Assembly (NCBI GenBank): GCA_032622095.1
Contig: CP136066.1
Location: 208,137,655 to 208,201,654, forward strand
Source of the DNA: Siphonodentalium dalli
Taxonomy: Eukaryota; Mollusca; Scaphopoda; Gadilida; Siphonodentaliidae
Direction: 5' to 3'
DNA: 64,000 nucleotides
The notes below the pieces were generated by a model. It did not search any database. It saw only the letters and a list, made by a program, of their open reading frames with translations, and was not told where the DNA came from. Positions 24,371 to 36,039 of the stretch are shown here, piece after piece; within the stretch, counting starts at the first letter, position 1, and every line of letters starts with the position of its first letter. The translations under genes were made by a program, and so were the position numbers.

Positions 24371-25450
24371 TGACAGCTAGGTACCATCATGTATATCTTC
24401 TTAATTAAATCTAACATTTTGTATTTAGTGTTTTGTCAGTTACAACTCATTCTGGCTTGATGTAGACAATTTTCAAATTAATATGGACAGTTCGGTTTCT
24501 ATGTCATCACATTCTGTATATACGTGGTGGCAGAAATCAGACAAACGTAGCAGGTGACTGCACTCTGTCTTGTAGTTTGACCATAACTAACCATTGGTGT
24601 GTTTTCTTTGAGCAAAATCTAAATAATTAAAGAGCCATGTTTAGCCGATTGATTGTGTCGTGTCAACTCAACTCAACCACCCACATGGATGCGAAGTGGA
24701 CCACGACCTATAGGTTATAAGCAACTAACTTACATAGTTACGTAACTTACGTTTCTTGAATTTGTGTAGGAAACTCGAATTAGCATAAATAAAATCTGGC
24801 TGCTGATTTGTTGATTATATATCTTTTATGGATAATTCCCTGAGCTGGAACAGAAAATCATAGCCTACATACGTAAATAAGGCGACCACTTTTGTTTAGA
24901 TGGCCAGAAAGAGTCTGGTGGGGTCATGACGTAATGGAAAGTGTCTGGATAGGTTTAAGCTGCTGATTTTTTTTACAGTAAATGGAGTAGTTGTGGAAAT
25001 GCAAGATTATCGTTTTAAAAAATACCGAAAAAGGGCGTTTGTTGTCACCGACTGGTGTATCGGATGGCTTTCTAAGGGGAATTTTAAGTTCAAATAGGCT
25101 TAAAGGACTTATAGTTAATAATGTCGCCTATGGAAAATAAATAGTTGTGTGTAACACATAAGCCGTACCCGTATGTCATCCATTAAATGTCTGGCGCGAT
25201 TCGGCCGCCCTATATATATACATAGTACCACCAGAATGCCATCACCGCCCATCACGTGATGCACCCCATGCCAAACAGGGTGCCACATTAGGGTGACACT
25301 TACTCATCGCAGTGGGGCTGAAAGTGTTGTATTCGAATGTTTAATTATCCTGTAAACTGGTTAACCTACAAGTTAACCGCGTCTGCGCCTTTATATTACG
25401 CGCGCATTTTGTTTAACTGTAACTGTGTTTCCCTTGCAGTCCTATCTCAT
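24371..25450. other. Intergenic; includes copy 1 of a repeat also at 61701-62320
   Basis: The segments at about 24645-24700 (TCAACTCAACCACCCAC) and 25190-25325 (GTGATGCACCCCATGCCAAA, then CCACATTAGGGTGACAC) match sequence at 61700-61880 and 62272-62320. This copy has no insertion at ACATTAGGG and so serves as the empty site for the element at 61873. No gene is visible. Confidence 0.6.
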
Positions 25451-25775
25451 TGTTTTAAGACATATTATGGACTTGTTCGGGTGCACGAAACTGATCAGTT
25501 AGTATTGAGGCACTATGCCAACTGGAGGAAGGTAGCATTCTACAAAATCACCGAAAATCTCAGGCAAATCGACCGTACAACTCCATATAGAAACCATCGT
25601 CGGAACTACGCTCAATTATAAATATTTACTACTCGATTCGGGACGCATCTATCGGCGATAAATTAACGTAAATGATTTCGCCATCAAGTGTCACTGCATT
25701 TAATTAATAGATAAAAATGACGGTGTGTGTGTGGTAAATTTGGATATAATATTTGTAAAAAATAACTACTTTGAT
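25451..25775 (+). repeat. Duplicated block, copy B, left part
   Basis: It matches 21957-22280. It is cut after CTTTGAT (25769-25775) by the insertion that follows and resumes at 28685 with a second CTTTGATCA. Confidence 0.85.
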
Positions 25776-28684
25776 CAGGGGGGAGTAGTAAAAAATTTGC
25801 AGGAATGTATGCCGGGGTGGTGGGTGACACGAGGGGCAAAAAACGCGTTTTTACTAAAGACCTTTTGTGCCCTTATTTCACATTTGTAACAGTTTAAAAC
25901 ATATTATAAGGATTTATAACTGCAAAAACACCATATTTATGTTACTGTGACCTCATATGGGCCTTAGTGGAGATGACATTAAGCTATGGCATGTTGATTA
26001 TGGGGCGGTGTGGTGAAAAAAATCCTTCCCACCCCCTTTGGAAAGAAGCTTCGAGAAATGTAAAACTGAAATAAATAAACTTGTCTTGATGTAACTAAAG
26101 CCTAGATCATTGTGTGCATGGAAAAAGAGCGAGCAACTATCTCAAAAATTAATGTGACTATCAATGGCTAGAATATAACTGTCATCACACTGTTCATCAG
26201 TGCATCAAGCCAATCGGTGAAATATTTGCATGTCTATCAACTCATGTGATCGGTTACTATCACAACATCTAAAATATCAAAGTCTGGCATAGTGACTGTT
26301 TGTCATTTATTATAACAAAGGTTGCTCCAGTAGACTAACAGAAGTGTTAAGGCATAATTCCAGATAATGCGCTGGTTGACTGACTAATCGGGAAATGGTT
26401 AGAAATTATGGAATTGTGTGTATCCTGTACAATGACCTAAGTTTGCATATATAAGTAAACTTGTCCTGATGTAGCTAATGCATAGATCATTGTGTGCATG
26501 GAAAAAGAGCGAGTAACTGTCTCAAAAATTAATGTGACTATCAATGGGTAGAAAATATCTGTCATCAGTGCATCAAGACAATCAGTGAACTATTTGCATG
26601 TCTTTCAACTCAGATGATCTCTCACAAGATCTAAAGTATCCAAGTCTGGTATAATAGTGATGTAACTGCTTGTCAGCTATATATATATAAACAAGTAGGA
26701 TCTGTCCCGATTTTTCTCTCAGACCCTTGGACCGAGTTCAAACAAATTTAATTTAAAAAAAAGTAGAGTTTTATGCGATTTTAGACCAATTTTAGTGAAA
26801 TTTGGGGGGTGGGTGTAAAAAAATTTAGAGTAGAAAATAAATTTTTTTGCAGGTTTGGGGGTGGTGGATCCCCGAAAATGCCAGATGCAAAAAAACGGCA
26901 TACCTTCCCAGGGGGGGGGCAGGAAAAAATTTGCATACACAACGCTGAATTTATTTTTGGCAGCACTTTGGACCCCCACCCCCCCCCCCTCTTTGTGCAA
27001 AAAAAATATTTTTTTCCACTCATGGTTTTGGGACCCCCCCCCCCTTTCCAGTCACATTTGAATGAAATTTATCAAGCTGGTGAGCCATTATAGGCAAAAA
27101 CATCAGGGTGTAGAATGTCCAGTGAAGGTGGCTGATGTTGAGAGTGGTTAAATTAGAATGAACATATATAATAATTATCAGTCATTCGTAATTTGACCAT
27201 TCTGTTTTTTCAAGCATCATCCAACTTTGGTGTACTTTCGCCACCAGTTAAACTCAAATACTAATAAGTTATAACTATGAGCACAAGCAATACACTCGTG
27301 AGATTAAAAACATTTATCATGAAAAACTCAACCCAACCAGCTGACACAACCAGTGAAACAACTTTAAAAAAATATTTTATCTAATTATTTATTCCAGACT
27401 TTGCACTGGACTTTGTGTAATGTGCATTTATCCATGAAATGCACTCGTGTTTACTTTATATATATTTTTAAAGTTGCTAGTTAAATTGAAGTTGTAAACA
27501 CACAACACACCGGAAAATTATATGCTGCCCAGGTTGAGATGGGGTTTTCTAGATAAATGTTTTAAATCTCATATGAGTGTATTGCTTGTGCTGAGACAGT
27601 TCAGCTCTTTTTGTTAGGCAGTATTTCATAAAGTGTATGTCCTATATATTTCCATTGGAAGTGTGTCCTTATAAGTGTTTTGACTGGTGGTATTAATATA
27701 GTTTCCTATGAACGATCCACTCCGATCTTATTGGATTTAATGGAGGCAGATGTAGCAGTGACTTTCTATGCAAAATGTATCAGATATATTCATTTTCATT
27801 TTATCATCGATGTCGTTCAACTAACATATTTCTAAATTGAATTTTGAAAAACGTTGAAGCTGATTGAAGAATTATTTAAGTTAATTTAAACTCAGGTGAA
27901 GTTTCAATTATCGTTGTGCAAAGTGACTTACAAAATCTTTATCTAATCTGGATTAAGAAATTAATGAGTTTAACAAGAAACTTTGGTTACATTTTCTGGT
28001 ACAAAATTACCCAAGTATTTCAGACTAGACACTTATCAAACTGTTTCTTGCCTGTTTTACAATATGCAGTGTACCTGGTTAGATGGATCATTTTAATATT
28101 AACAATAGCTAAATGGTTGTAGAATAGCGCATATAAATAATATGTCATTATTTCACAAGTGAAAGACAGTCATGTTTTACTAAGATAATGCTATTGAGAC
28201 TGATAGAGATCCATGTGAATGTCTGTTCATTAATAATTGGGTATGTAACACTGTAGCACTTTTGTCTTTTATAGTATTAGTAACTTTGTGCCAGAAACAT
28301 GTTTATATATTAGAGAACAGGCATGTTCTACATTTATTTTACACATTATTTCAGTTTCATATCAGACTTAATTGGAGAGTTGAATTTCAGTTTGATACCA
28401 CAGATAGTGGTAATGTGATATTTTATTTTACTTACTGAAGTATATGTGGTTTATTTGTCTTTAGAGTTCATTATAATATATTTACATACCAATTGGTTAT
28501 CCAACCCAGGTGGGCCAGCGCAGTTAAAAATTTCACGAAGGTTTACTTAGTATTAGAAGGGACCAAATAATCAAAACATTCTGAGGCCAACCTGACCACA
28601 GATAACTGTACCTAGTATATTGTTTTGCACGACCCCCCCCCCCTGTACCTTCCTGCAAATTTTTTACTACCCCCCCCCCCCCTG
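25776..28684. mobile_element. 2.9 kb insertion with CAGGGGGG terminal inverted repeats
   Basis: The left end reads CAGGGGGGAGTAGTAAAAAA. The right end, inverted, has CAG, a run of G, then GTAGTAAAAAATTTGCAGG. CTTTGATCA is found at both borders (25769-25777 and 28685-28693), giving a duplication of 7-9 bp depending on where the tip is set. The intact target is in copy A near 22270. CAGGGG tips and a duplication of about 8 bp suggest hAT type, although the G-rich end blurs the border. No transposase is seen. The interior holds a ~380-bp tandem duplication (about 26078-26680) and a block at 26740-27060 with C and G runs that is related to 35404-35570. Unassigned AT-rich sequence fills 27070-28600. 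Confidence 0.8.
26078..26680 (+). repeat. Two tandem units of ~380 bp
   Basis: AACTTGTCTTGATGTAACTA at 26078 recurs as AACTTGTCCTGATGTAGCTA at 26458. The shared segment GATCATTGTGTGCATGGAAA follows in both. The pair lies inside the 2.9 kb insertion. Confidence 0.8.
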
Positions 28685-28755
28685 CTTTGATCAAGATTTT
28701 TCTCCATTTCTATTATCACCCTATCGAAGTGTTTCACATCACTTTAATGTATGTA
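28685..28755 (+). repeat. Duplicated block, copy B, right part
   Basis: It continues the block interrupted at 25775 and matches 22270-22345 through TGTTTCACATCACTTTAA. Confidence 0.85.
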
Positions 28756-28894
28756 TGCAAAATAGAGGAATGTACAAATCTTCCATAACTGTATATCAAT
28801 GATAATATCAATTTAAATAAATCGTCATCATGGATGACGTATGTTGGACATTACACCCGGAGCTCCTCAGATACAGCACATGGAGCCTCTGACG

Positions 28895-29063
28895 TATAAG
28901 ATAATGCATGCATGACTTGCAAGGTCAATGTAAATATTGTAAGGACATGTATTCTCTTATATATCCGAGGCTCCCTATAAATGGGAGACTCGCATATATA
29001 AGAGAATGCATTGGCACATGGTTTTTCTAAAAAAATCAGGAAGCTCTGGTCATGGAAGGGTTA
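28895..29063 (+). mobile_element. Partial hairpin element of the AATGCATTCTCTTATA family
   Basis: It contains GACTTGCAAGGTCAATGTAA, one hairpin (about 28948-29011) with the loop CTCCCTATAAATGGGAG, and the right tip AGCTCTGGTCATGGAAGGGT followed by TAA. It matches half a unit of the 47581-48990 array. The left half is missing. Confidence 0.65.
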
Positions 29064-29422
29064 ATGTACAACCATATAATTTCGATTTCGTAGGTTTCTA
29101 AGACTGGCGTCAAAACGCGCTCGACTTTAACGTTGAACTGCTGACGTTATTTGTTTCTATATTGTCATTTCACTTGACGAAGGTTTCACAGAAGGCCGAA
29201 AGCTTGTGTGCATTATTCACCAATGAGTTTATTACGCGCGCAGCGTGTATACTAATGTACAAATTCTTGTTTCGCCTGGGCGCTGCCATAGCGCATGGGG
29301 TTCTATTTATAGAATGTTAATTATTGGGACAGATTAAAAGTTGTAGTGCGACCCCGAGGCCGAGCTGTAGTGCGACCCGAGGCCGAGCCGGTAAAAGGTG
29401 TAGTTGAGAATTTTCAATTTCG

Positions 29423-29428
29423 TTTATT
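29423..29428 (-). promoter_or_regulatory. Candidate polyadenylation signal AATAAA
   Basis: On the minus strand AATAAA begins six bases after the TAA stop of the gene at 29434-30247. It is unusually close to the stop but fits a very short 3' UTR. The motif is common by chance in AT-rich DNA. Confidence 0.4.
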
Positions 29429-29433
29429 GGCGT

Positions 29434-30247
29434 TTACATTATGTCAATAATGTTGATTTTTGGTTTGTGATAAGCTATGCCAATTACAAATAACAGAAAT
29501 GAAAAAGATTCTATAATTACAATCATGGGTATATAATATATGATCTTGAGCGCGTTACCATTTCTGACTATGGTTTTCCTGTAAGGGTGTTGGCGTCCAA
29601 TTCCTGCCATCGAGACGGATATACGGCTAATCATATACAAAATAAGCTGGGATAGAAACGTTAATATTACAATAAATGCGACAGACGATGCAGCGTTGAA
29701 ATTACCATACGAATATGAGACCTTTGACAAAAATATAACTGTTTTACTTACAATGGTATTAAATTTTGGCATGCAGCTCGCAATACACAACAACGTAACA
29801 TGAGTCATGGTCTCGAATGACAGTTGTTCGTGACATGTTGCTCTTGCTTGGCTCAGACTCAAATAATTGCTTACTCTGCCGTAAACTCGAGAACCCCCAC
29901 GTGTGTCGCCTTCTGGAAACACAAGAAATAAATCATGTTATATCTTAATAGATTAGAGCATCTACGCGCCGGGGGCATAGTATAGTGAAGTGCGATTTAA
30001 TTATGACGGATATCAAATAGAGCAGAAAATGTGATGTCTCGTTTCTTGAAGTGGTGCCAGCTTTGTGAAACCCTATCTTGTTTTTATTACCTGAATCATT
30101 ATTTTTTTGTTTGCTGCCCGCGAACTGTGTATTCAGACGTGCACTTAAACGGTTCACGGTTCGTGATTTGTGTTTGAGTCTACCGCGAAGGTTTATTAAC
30201 AACGGACACCCATTGCGAGTGTATTGCGTATCATGCGGTGCGACAAG
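29434..30247 (-). CDS. C-terminal part of an unidentified multi-pass membrane protein, two exons
   Basis: Exon a (30247-30091) follows TTATAG, is open in phase 0, and ends TCAG before the donor GTAATA. A 178-base intron ends in TTTCCAG, and exon b is 29912-29434. The split codon (G then AA) keeps the frame, giving about 211 residues with no start, so upstream exons should lie to the right. Exon a codes for a basic segment (RGRLKHKSRTVNRLSARL). Exon b has a polar region, then hydrophobic stretches at its residues 77-96 (VAFIVILTFLSQLILYMIS) and 121-148 (IIYYIPMIVIIESFSF and on). A weaker one lies at about 37-62. The tail is short (HKPKINIIDIM). I recognise no family; it lacks the NPxxY of a GPCR seventh helix. 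A chance open frame is possible, but the phase-matched splice sites, the hydrophobic pattern and the AATAAA just after the stop favour a real gene. Confidence 0.5.
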
Positions 30248-30442
30248 CTATAAGTACATGGCGACAATGGAGTTTGGACTGTCTCATCTTTTTGTCCCCT
30301 CCAATGTTGATGAGTTTCAAAAGCATATATATAATTATGCACCCGAAGAAAGTTTGTCGACTGGCTCATATGTTATTATGACCGTCGGCTATACTATATA
30401 TATATATATATATATACAAACGTAATTGGAATCACGACAAAC

Positions 30443-31029
30443 TTAAAGGGGTACTGTACGCCATTTTCAATAAATTCCCGGTGATAACAACGAACTAATA
30501 TCGATAATATATATAAAAGAAACTAAGTAATTTGAGTCTAAGATGTATTCTGTAAACGTTCAGGTTATGAGGTTATCTTAAAATCAAAGTTAATAATTTG
30601 ATATCAATTTAATTTATGGCTGGAGTCATAAATTAAATTACGAATTTCCATGTACAAGACGTAATCAAAATAATTCACAAATAGTGGATTGGGCAAAGCG
30701 TGGCACACATGATCGTGTAAAAAATTATGTTGACACAGGGAGTAAACTCAGGCCACTCACTGACTAGTAACTATACAATGACTTAATGAGTATATGGGAC
30801 TAGTATGCATATAATATAACATTTATTTGATACATTTTCTTGAAAACTGTCCAAAAATTACTCGATTACTCGACAACAACAATTGGTATTTTCGCATTCC
30901 GGCTAATCTGCCATCCGTAACATTATACTTCGTACTCAACAGACTTTCAAATAATGGAAATCTGGTTACATTATTCTACAACTCAGATACTAAAGAAACC
31001 AACAACATTTTGGTACAGTATCCCTTTAA
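30443..31029 (-). mobile_element. TTAA-flanked miniature transposon, copy 2
   Basis: TTAA lies at 30443-30446 and 31026-31029, with the tips AGGGGTACTGTACGCC on the left and, inverted from the right, AGGGATACTGTACC. It is the reverse-orientation relative of 17557-18156, sharing GTTGTTGGTTTC next to one tip and ATTCCCGGTGATAACAACG next to the other. The internal open frames differ between copies and are not coding. Confidence 0.88.
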
Positions 31030-31203
31030 TGTTATCAAAACTGATTTTCTTATATACAACATTGGCAAAATATAAATACCTTTACTTCTCATCACCAGTG
31101 TACAATGGTTCATTATACAATTGTATTTCAAGAAAAATACAGCATGATTATACACTGGCTGCCCTTCCAAATAATAAAACATATAAACACGACATGGGAA
31201 CAA

Positions 31204-31400
31204 TATGAGTACGATGCAAAACGAACGAATGTATAGTGCATGCCACCTGACAGGGTGGGGTTGGGGCTACCAGTGTATATATACACAATAAATTTACGCA
31301 ATATGAGTACGATGCAAAAAGAACGAATGTATAGTGCATGCCACCTGTCAGGTGGGGTTGGGGCTACCATTGTATTTATACACAACAAATTTACGCATAC
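31204..31400 (+). repeat. Two tandem 98-bp units
   Basis: ATGAGTACGATGCAAAA repeats at 31205 and 31303. Both units contain GAACGAATGTATAGTGCATG and GTGGGGTTGGGGCTACCA. Confidence 0.85.
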
Positions 31401-31669
31401 GTCAAAACGGGCACGCACCGCTACAAGTTCATCGATTATCGACGTAGTGTTAAATAGTTATATGGATGCATTAATTCAGTAACTGGCATAAGTACTCAAT
31501 CAACTAATATTAATAATGAACTCAGATAAATGTGCGAAAAAAATCCAATTGCATGGCTGATTGCTTTTTTAAATGTTTCACAGTCCGGTTTGACATCAAA
31601 TTAGTCATACTGTTCTATGGTAATATATCCTGCTTACCATGGAAACGAAAAATACTTGAAAGCAACACC

Positions 31670-33182
31670 ATTTAACAGTGAACACCATTCGCATTTAACA
31701 GCGAACACCATTCGCATTTAACGGTGAATCCCATTCGTATTTAACAGTGAATCCCATTCGTATTTAACAGTGAACACCGTTCGTATTTAACAGTGAACAC
31801 CATCCGTATTTAACAGTGAACACCATTCGCATTTAACAGCGAACACCATCCGTATTTAACAGTGAACACCATTCGCATTTAACGGTGAACACCATCCGTA
31901 TTTAACAGTGAATACCGTTCGTATTTAACAGTGAAAACCATCCGTATTTAACAGTGAACACCATTCGCATTTAACAGCGAACACCATTCGCATTTAACAG
32001 TGAACACCATCCGTATTTAACAGCGAACACCATTCGCATTTAACGGTGAATCCCATTCGTATTTAACAGTGAACACCGTTCGTATTTAACAGTGAACACC
32101 ATCCGTATTTAACAGTGAACACCGTTCGTATTTAACAGTGAAAACCATCCGTATTTAACAGTGAACACCATTCGCATTTAACAGCGAACACCATTCGCAT
32201 TTAACAGTGAACACCATCCGTATTTAACAGCGAACACCATTCGCATTTAACGGTGAATCCCATTCGTATTTAACAGTGAACACCGTTCGTATTTAACAGT
32301 GAACACCATCCGTATTTAACAGTGAACACCGTTCGTATTTAACAGTGAACACCGTTCGTATTTAACAGTGAACACCGTTCGTATATAACAGTGAACACCA
32401 TCCGTATTTAACAGTGAACACCGTTCGTATTTAACAGTGAACACCATCCGTATTTAACAGTGAACACCGTTCGTATTTAACAGTGAAAACCATCCGTATT
32501 TAACAGTGAACACCATTCGCATTTAACAGCGAACACCATTCGCATTTAACAGTGAACACCATCCGTATTTAACAGCGAACACCATTCGCATTTAACGGTG
32601 AATCCCATTCGTATTTAACAGTGAACACCGTTCGTATTTAACAGTGAACACCGTTCGTATTTAACAGTGAACACCGTTCGTATATAACAGTGAACACCAT
32701 TCGTATATAACAGTGAACACCATTCGTATTTAACAGTGAACACCGTTCGTACTTAACAGTGAACACCATTCACATTTAACAGCGAACACCGTTCGTATTT
32801 AACAGTGAACACCATTCGTATTTAACAGTGAACACCGTTCGTATTTAACAGTGAACAACATTCGTATTTAACAGTGAACACCGTTCGTATTTAACAGTGA
32901 ACACCATTCGTATTTAACAGTGAACACCGTTCGTATTTAACAGTGAACACCGTTCGTATTTAACAGTGAACACCGTTCGTACTTAACAGTGAACACCGTT
33001 CGTATTTAACAGTGAACGCCGTTCGTATATAACAGTGAACACCATTCGTATATAACAGTGAACACCATTCGTATTTAACAGTGAACACCGTTCGTACTTA
33101 ACAGTGAACACCGTTCGTATTTAACAGTGAACACCGTTCGTATATAACAGTGAACACCGTTCGTATATAACAGTGAACACCA
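31670..33182 (+). repeat. 23-bp minisatellite, about 66 units, with higher-order structure
   Basis: The basic unit is AACAGTGAACACCATTCGTA plus TTT. Variants alter GTGAA to GCGAA or GGTGAA, CACC to TCCC or AACC, and ATTCGC, ATCCGT or GTTCGT at the end. The diagnostic CGGTGAATCCC recurs at about 31722, 32044, 32251 and 32596, spacings of 322, 207 and 345 bp, all multiples of 23. Blocks of 9 to 15 units were therefore copied together without slippage. The right third is more uniform. Just past the end, at about 33224, is GAGAACGCTCTTTATT, the motif found in other arrays here. It does not code: frames are broken in most units. Confidence 0.95.
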
Positions 33183-33239
33183 TCGCAAAATTCTCACAAT
33201 CATCCATTAAAAAAATCACAATTGAGAACGCTCTTTATT

Positions 33240-33616
33240 ATTATCTTTTCGACTTTGATAGGATGGCATTTAATAAATACTAATAACTATAATAGGTTCA
33301 ACCAAAACCACCAGTCCGTTAATTATTGAACTGTATTGAATTGTATTCTACAATGTGGCAAAACTCCCCCCGACTAGAATTCGTGATAATTTTTGGGATT
33401 GATGAGTGTCAGACACTACAAGGTGAATTCCATCCATTGCCATACAGGCACCACAACGGAAGAAAACAGAACAAAAATGTCTCATTTTCGTTCTATACCT
33501 ACCCTTCTGTTCCTTTATCTGGAAATATTGTTTCTGCATGTCCATCCGCCTGAGTATTGCTGCCATGGTAACTGTTATAGGATCTTACTGAAATTTATGT
33601 TAAATCCACATGGCGA
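33240..33616. other. Intergenic, no gene seen
   Basis: Overlapping short frames lie on both strands at 33326-33626 with no domain or splice signal that I can support. Confidence 0.45.
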
Positions 33617-33766
33617 CAAGCCTTGAAATAGGGTGTCTGTCATTTGCAGAATGAGGTCCCCAGAGGGTGAATTTGGTATGCTAGCCCGCTATGCGGGGTA
33701 GCATCACTAAATTCACCCTCTGGAGACCTCATTCTGCAAATGACAGACACCCTATTTCAAGGCTTG
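33617..33766. mobile_element. Single-hairpin form of the CAGAATGAGGTCCCC family
   Basis: A 150-bp near-perfect palindrome begins CAAGCCTTGAAATAGGGTGT and continues TCTGTCATTTGCAGAATGAGGTC with AGAGGGTGAATTT. Its centre is near 33691 (GCCCGCTATGCGGGG). Both arms contain the terminal repeat and the hairpin arm of the twin-hairpin element at 59546-59995, with nothing between. It thus looks like an element whose two hairpins fused. Confidence 0.85.
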
Positions 33767-33987
33767 CGTGGCGATTTGCGCTCCAATATGCACCAAATAA
33801 TATTCGCTTTTTAATTTTTCCCCGGTATCGAAATTGGTCGATAAATATATGAACTACCTTCCTACAATCATCCTAAGTCCCAGAAAGAAGCATTGAAGTC
33901 ATAACAAATACAACTTTGAACACGATGGCTGCGTCCCAAATAAAAAAAAACCCAGTCATTTGCAAAGCATATAGAGGATCTTCAACG

Positions 33988-34112
33988 AGTCCCCAGTTTA
34001 TAGCGGAATTTACAAAACGAGTCCAGTATATTCGGTCTGGACTGAGCCTTTGTCGAGGTCCAGACCTAATTTACTGGACGAGTTTTGTAATTTCCGCTAT
34101 AAACTGGGGACG
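33988..34112. repeat. Hairpin with ~55-60 bp arms
   Basis: The left arm has GTCCCCAGTTTATAGCGGAA and the right arm has its complement TTTCCGCTATAAACTGGGGA. GGTCTGGAC and GTCCAGACC face each other near the loop. The open frame across it is a by-product. No target duplication is clear. The flanks 33767-33987 and 34113-34640 show no gene; 34445 carries one AATAAAGAGCGTTTA motif. Confidence 0.8.
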
Positions 34113-34759
34113 AGTTGTAGATTCTATTTATTACATGATCCAAAACATCTACACAAGATACCTAAATCAACAAATGGGACGCGAAACTAACATCGGCTTC
34201 TTTAAGGCGATGACGTTTCACTTAACTATTCGTTGTTTGCCCGCGTAAAGAAATAGTCCCAGATAAATAAAGACTCTTTGTCGCATGTAATGGCGTATAT
34301 TTAATGACATAACTTTTCAAACTCTTCATTCATGATAGTTTGTTGGAAATATATTGGAAGCCATAGTATTTTGAGACGTAGCATAAGGAATGTTAACAGA
34401 CGACAAACCGGAAGTCAAATGTCACCTGTTAGACTATTCCTTATACGACATAAAATAAAGAGCGTTTATTTCACTTCTGTGAAAACAGCTGTGACTATGG
34501 ACATTATTTTTCAGAGCATATGAAGCCGGTATATCACTATTTCGGTGTTTTTATTAACCGAGCATATACCCCCTTCCAAATTACGCAGACATAATTTGGA
34601 AGCTCGAATGAGCCATGTCCGTTTCACATGGCTTCCAACGCAGGTTGGGTGATATTCGTCTTTTCCCTTCTAGTGTTATCTCCCTTGTTTCGATTTTCAT
34701 GACAACCTCATGTTCCCACTTATTTAGGAAACACCTCAGTCCAAGATCATGCCATCAAT

Positions 34760-35092
34760 CCCTACTCTGGCTAACGCCCGTAGAGATTTATATTCCACCA
34801 GTGCAAATCCTTTGAACTTTTTGAAGTTTTGACTTTGTGAGCGATTTTGCTTCGCGTCGTATACAATTATGGCATTTTTCCAGGGTAATTATTTTGATGT
34901 TTATTGCGATATCGGCTCACAAAGTCAGAGAAAGCATGTAATTTTGAGTTGGGCATTCGCCTACAGTCAAGTAAGAAATGTATTCCCCGCGTTATGTTTT
35001 CGACTTTATAAGGTTCCCTGTTAAAACTTCAAAAAGTTCCCAGGATTTGTATACTGGTGGAATATGATATCTGCGGGCGTTAGCCAGAGTAG
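34760..35092. repeat. Inverted repeat with ~70-bp arms around a dispersed-repeat core
   Basis: The left arm (34760-34830) contains CTCTGGCTAACGCCCGTAGA and TTCCACCAGT. The right arm (35022-35092) is its complement with small changes. The core has GCGATATCGGCTCACAAAGT, also found at 24190-24370 and 49740-49770. An arm copy occurs at 49975-50075. Confidence 0.75.
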
Positions 35093-35403
35093 AGATTCAT
35101 GGAATGATATACTACAGTCCTGATGCCCAATTAACAATGTGCATTGGCGGCTAAGAAGAGATGCAATCGGGTCTCGAGCACGATTAAGTGCATGGGACCT
35201 TGGTATTTAATGGCATTTATTTACGCTCATACACAGACACCTTTATATCAGTCACCGTTTGTGGATTTTAATTTAATTCAGTGTGGAGGTTCGTATTCGC
35301 TACCGTGTGCTGTTTTAAAAGATGAAGGGAAGCCGATCACATTTTCCTTCTCGATATGCAGCCATTTTATTTCTGCCTGCTTTGATAATTCAGTCGTATC
35401 CGT

Positions 35404-35570
35404 CAGGGAGGGGCGTAGTACAAAATTTGCAGGAAGGTATGTCCTTTTTCTGCATCTGGCATTTTCAGGGACCCACCACCCCCAAACCTGCAAACAAAAT
35501 TTGACACCCACCTCCCCCCCCCAAATTTCACTAATTTCGGTCTATAACTGCATAAAACTCTGCTAATATT
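35404..35570 (+). mobile_element. One end of a CAGGGAGGGG-type element
   Basis: CAGGGAGGGGCGTAGTACAA, then TTTGCAGGAAGGTATG, is close to the ends of the 25776-28684 insertion. The following GGCATTTTCAGGGACC and C run match, inverted, its inner block at 26770-26900. The other end was not located. The upstream frame at 35144-35403 is not supported as a gene. From 35571 to 36039 nothing is recognised. Confidence 0.6.
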
Positions 35571-36039
35571 ACTCATTTGACTGGGAAATTATCTCCTTTA
35601 GTTCAAAATTCAAATGGCAGTTTAACCTGTTTCAGACGCTGTTTTAATTGAATGTTTTTTTAATACAGTCCAATATGAAGAGTTTTTTTCACATACTGGC
35701 TGATAGGCTTTTATTTTGTCTACCACATACATGTACATGCTTTGGAGTTTCCAGATGAGTGTGCGATGAGAGTATGCTAGGTCTCCCTGGGTGGTCAAAT
35801 TTGACACCGCTAAATGGAACTTCTAATGCATCGATATAGTGGACAAATACAGTAACCCATCTGAAGGTGATGGGTACACACAAAACACTATAGTATAACT
35901 TACTGTATAAGGTATATGCATCAAATTTTTCAAAAACAAATTATAATTTGCCTAGCATATCCCCTGCATATCCAGTGAGATATCATATTCCCCTGCATGC
36001 TATTACAATGTGTTTTTGCTATTTTGGCTGTAATACATC

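Noticed and set aside
30078-30425. 115-codon plus frame
   Set aside because: It lies antisense to the minus-strand exon at 30091-30247 and ends in a TA repeat; the phase-matched splice sites favour the minus strand.
31670-33182. Possible CRISPR-like array because of regular short repeats
   Set aside because: Units are contiguous with no unique spacers, and the window is eukaryotic. It is a minisatellite.
33916-34248. 110-codon plus frame
   Set aside because: It spans both arms of the hairpin at 33988-34112; no domain.
35144-35403. Plus frame ending at the CAGGGAGGGG element
   Set aside because: The composition is mildly protein-like, but no domain, splice signal or homologous copy supports it, and the frame runs on into the element.
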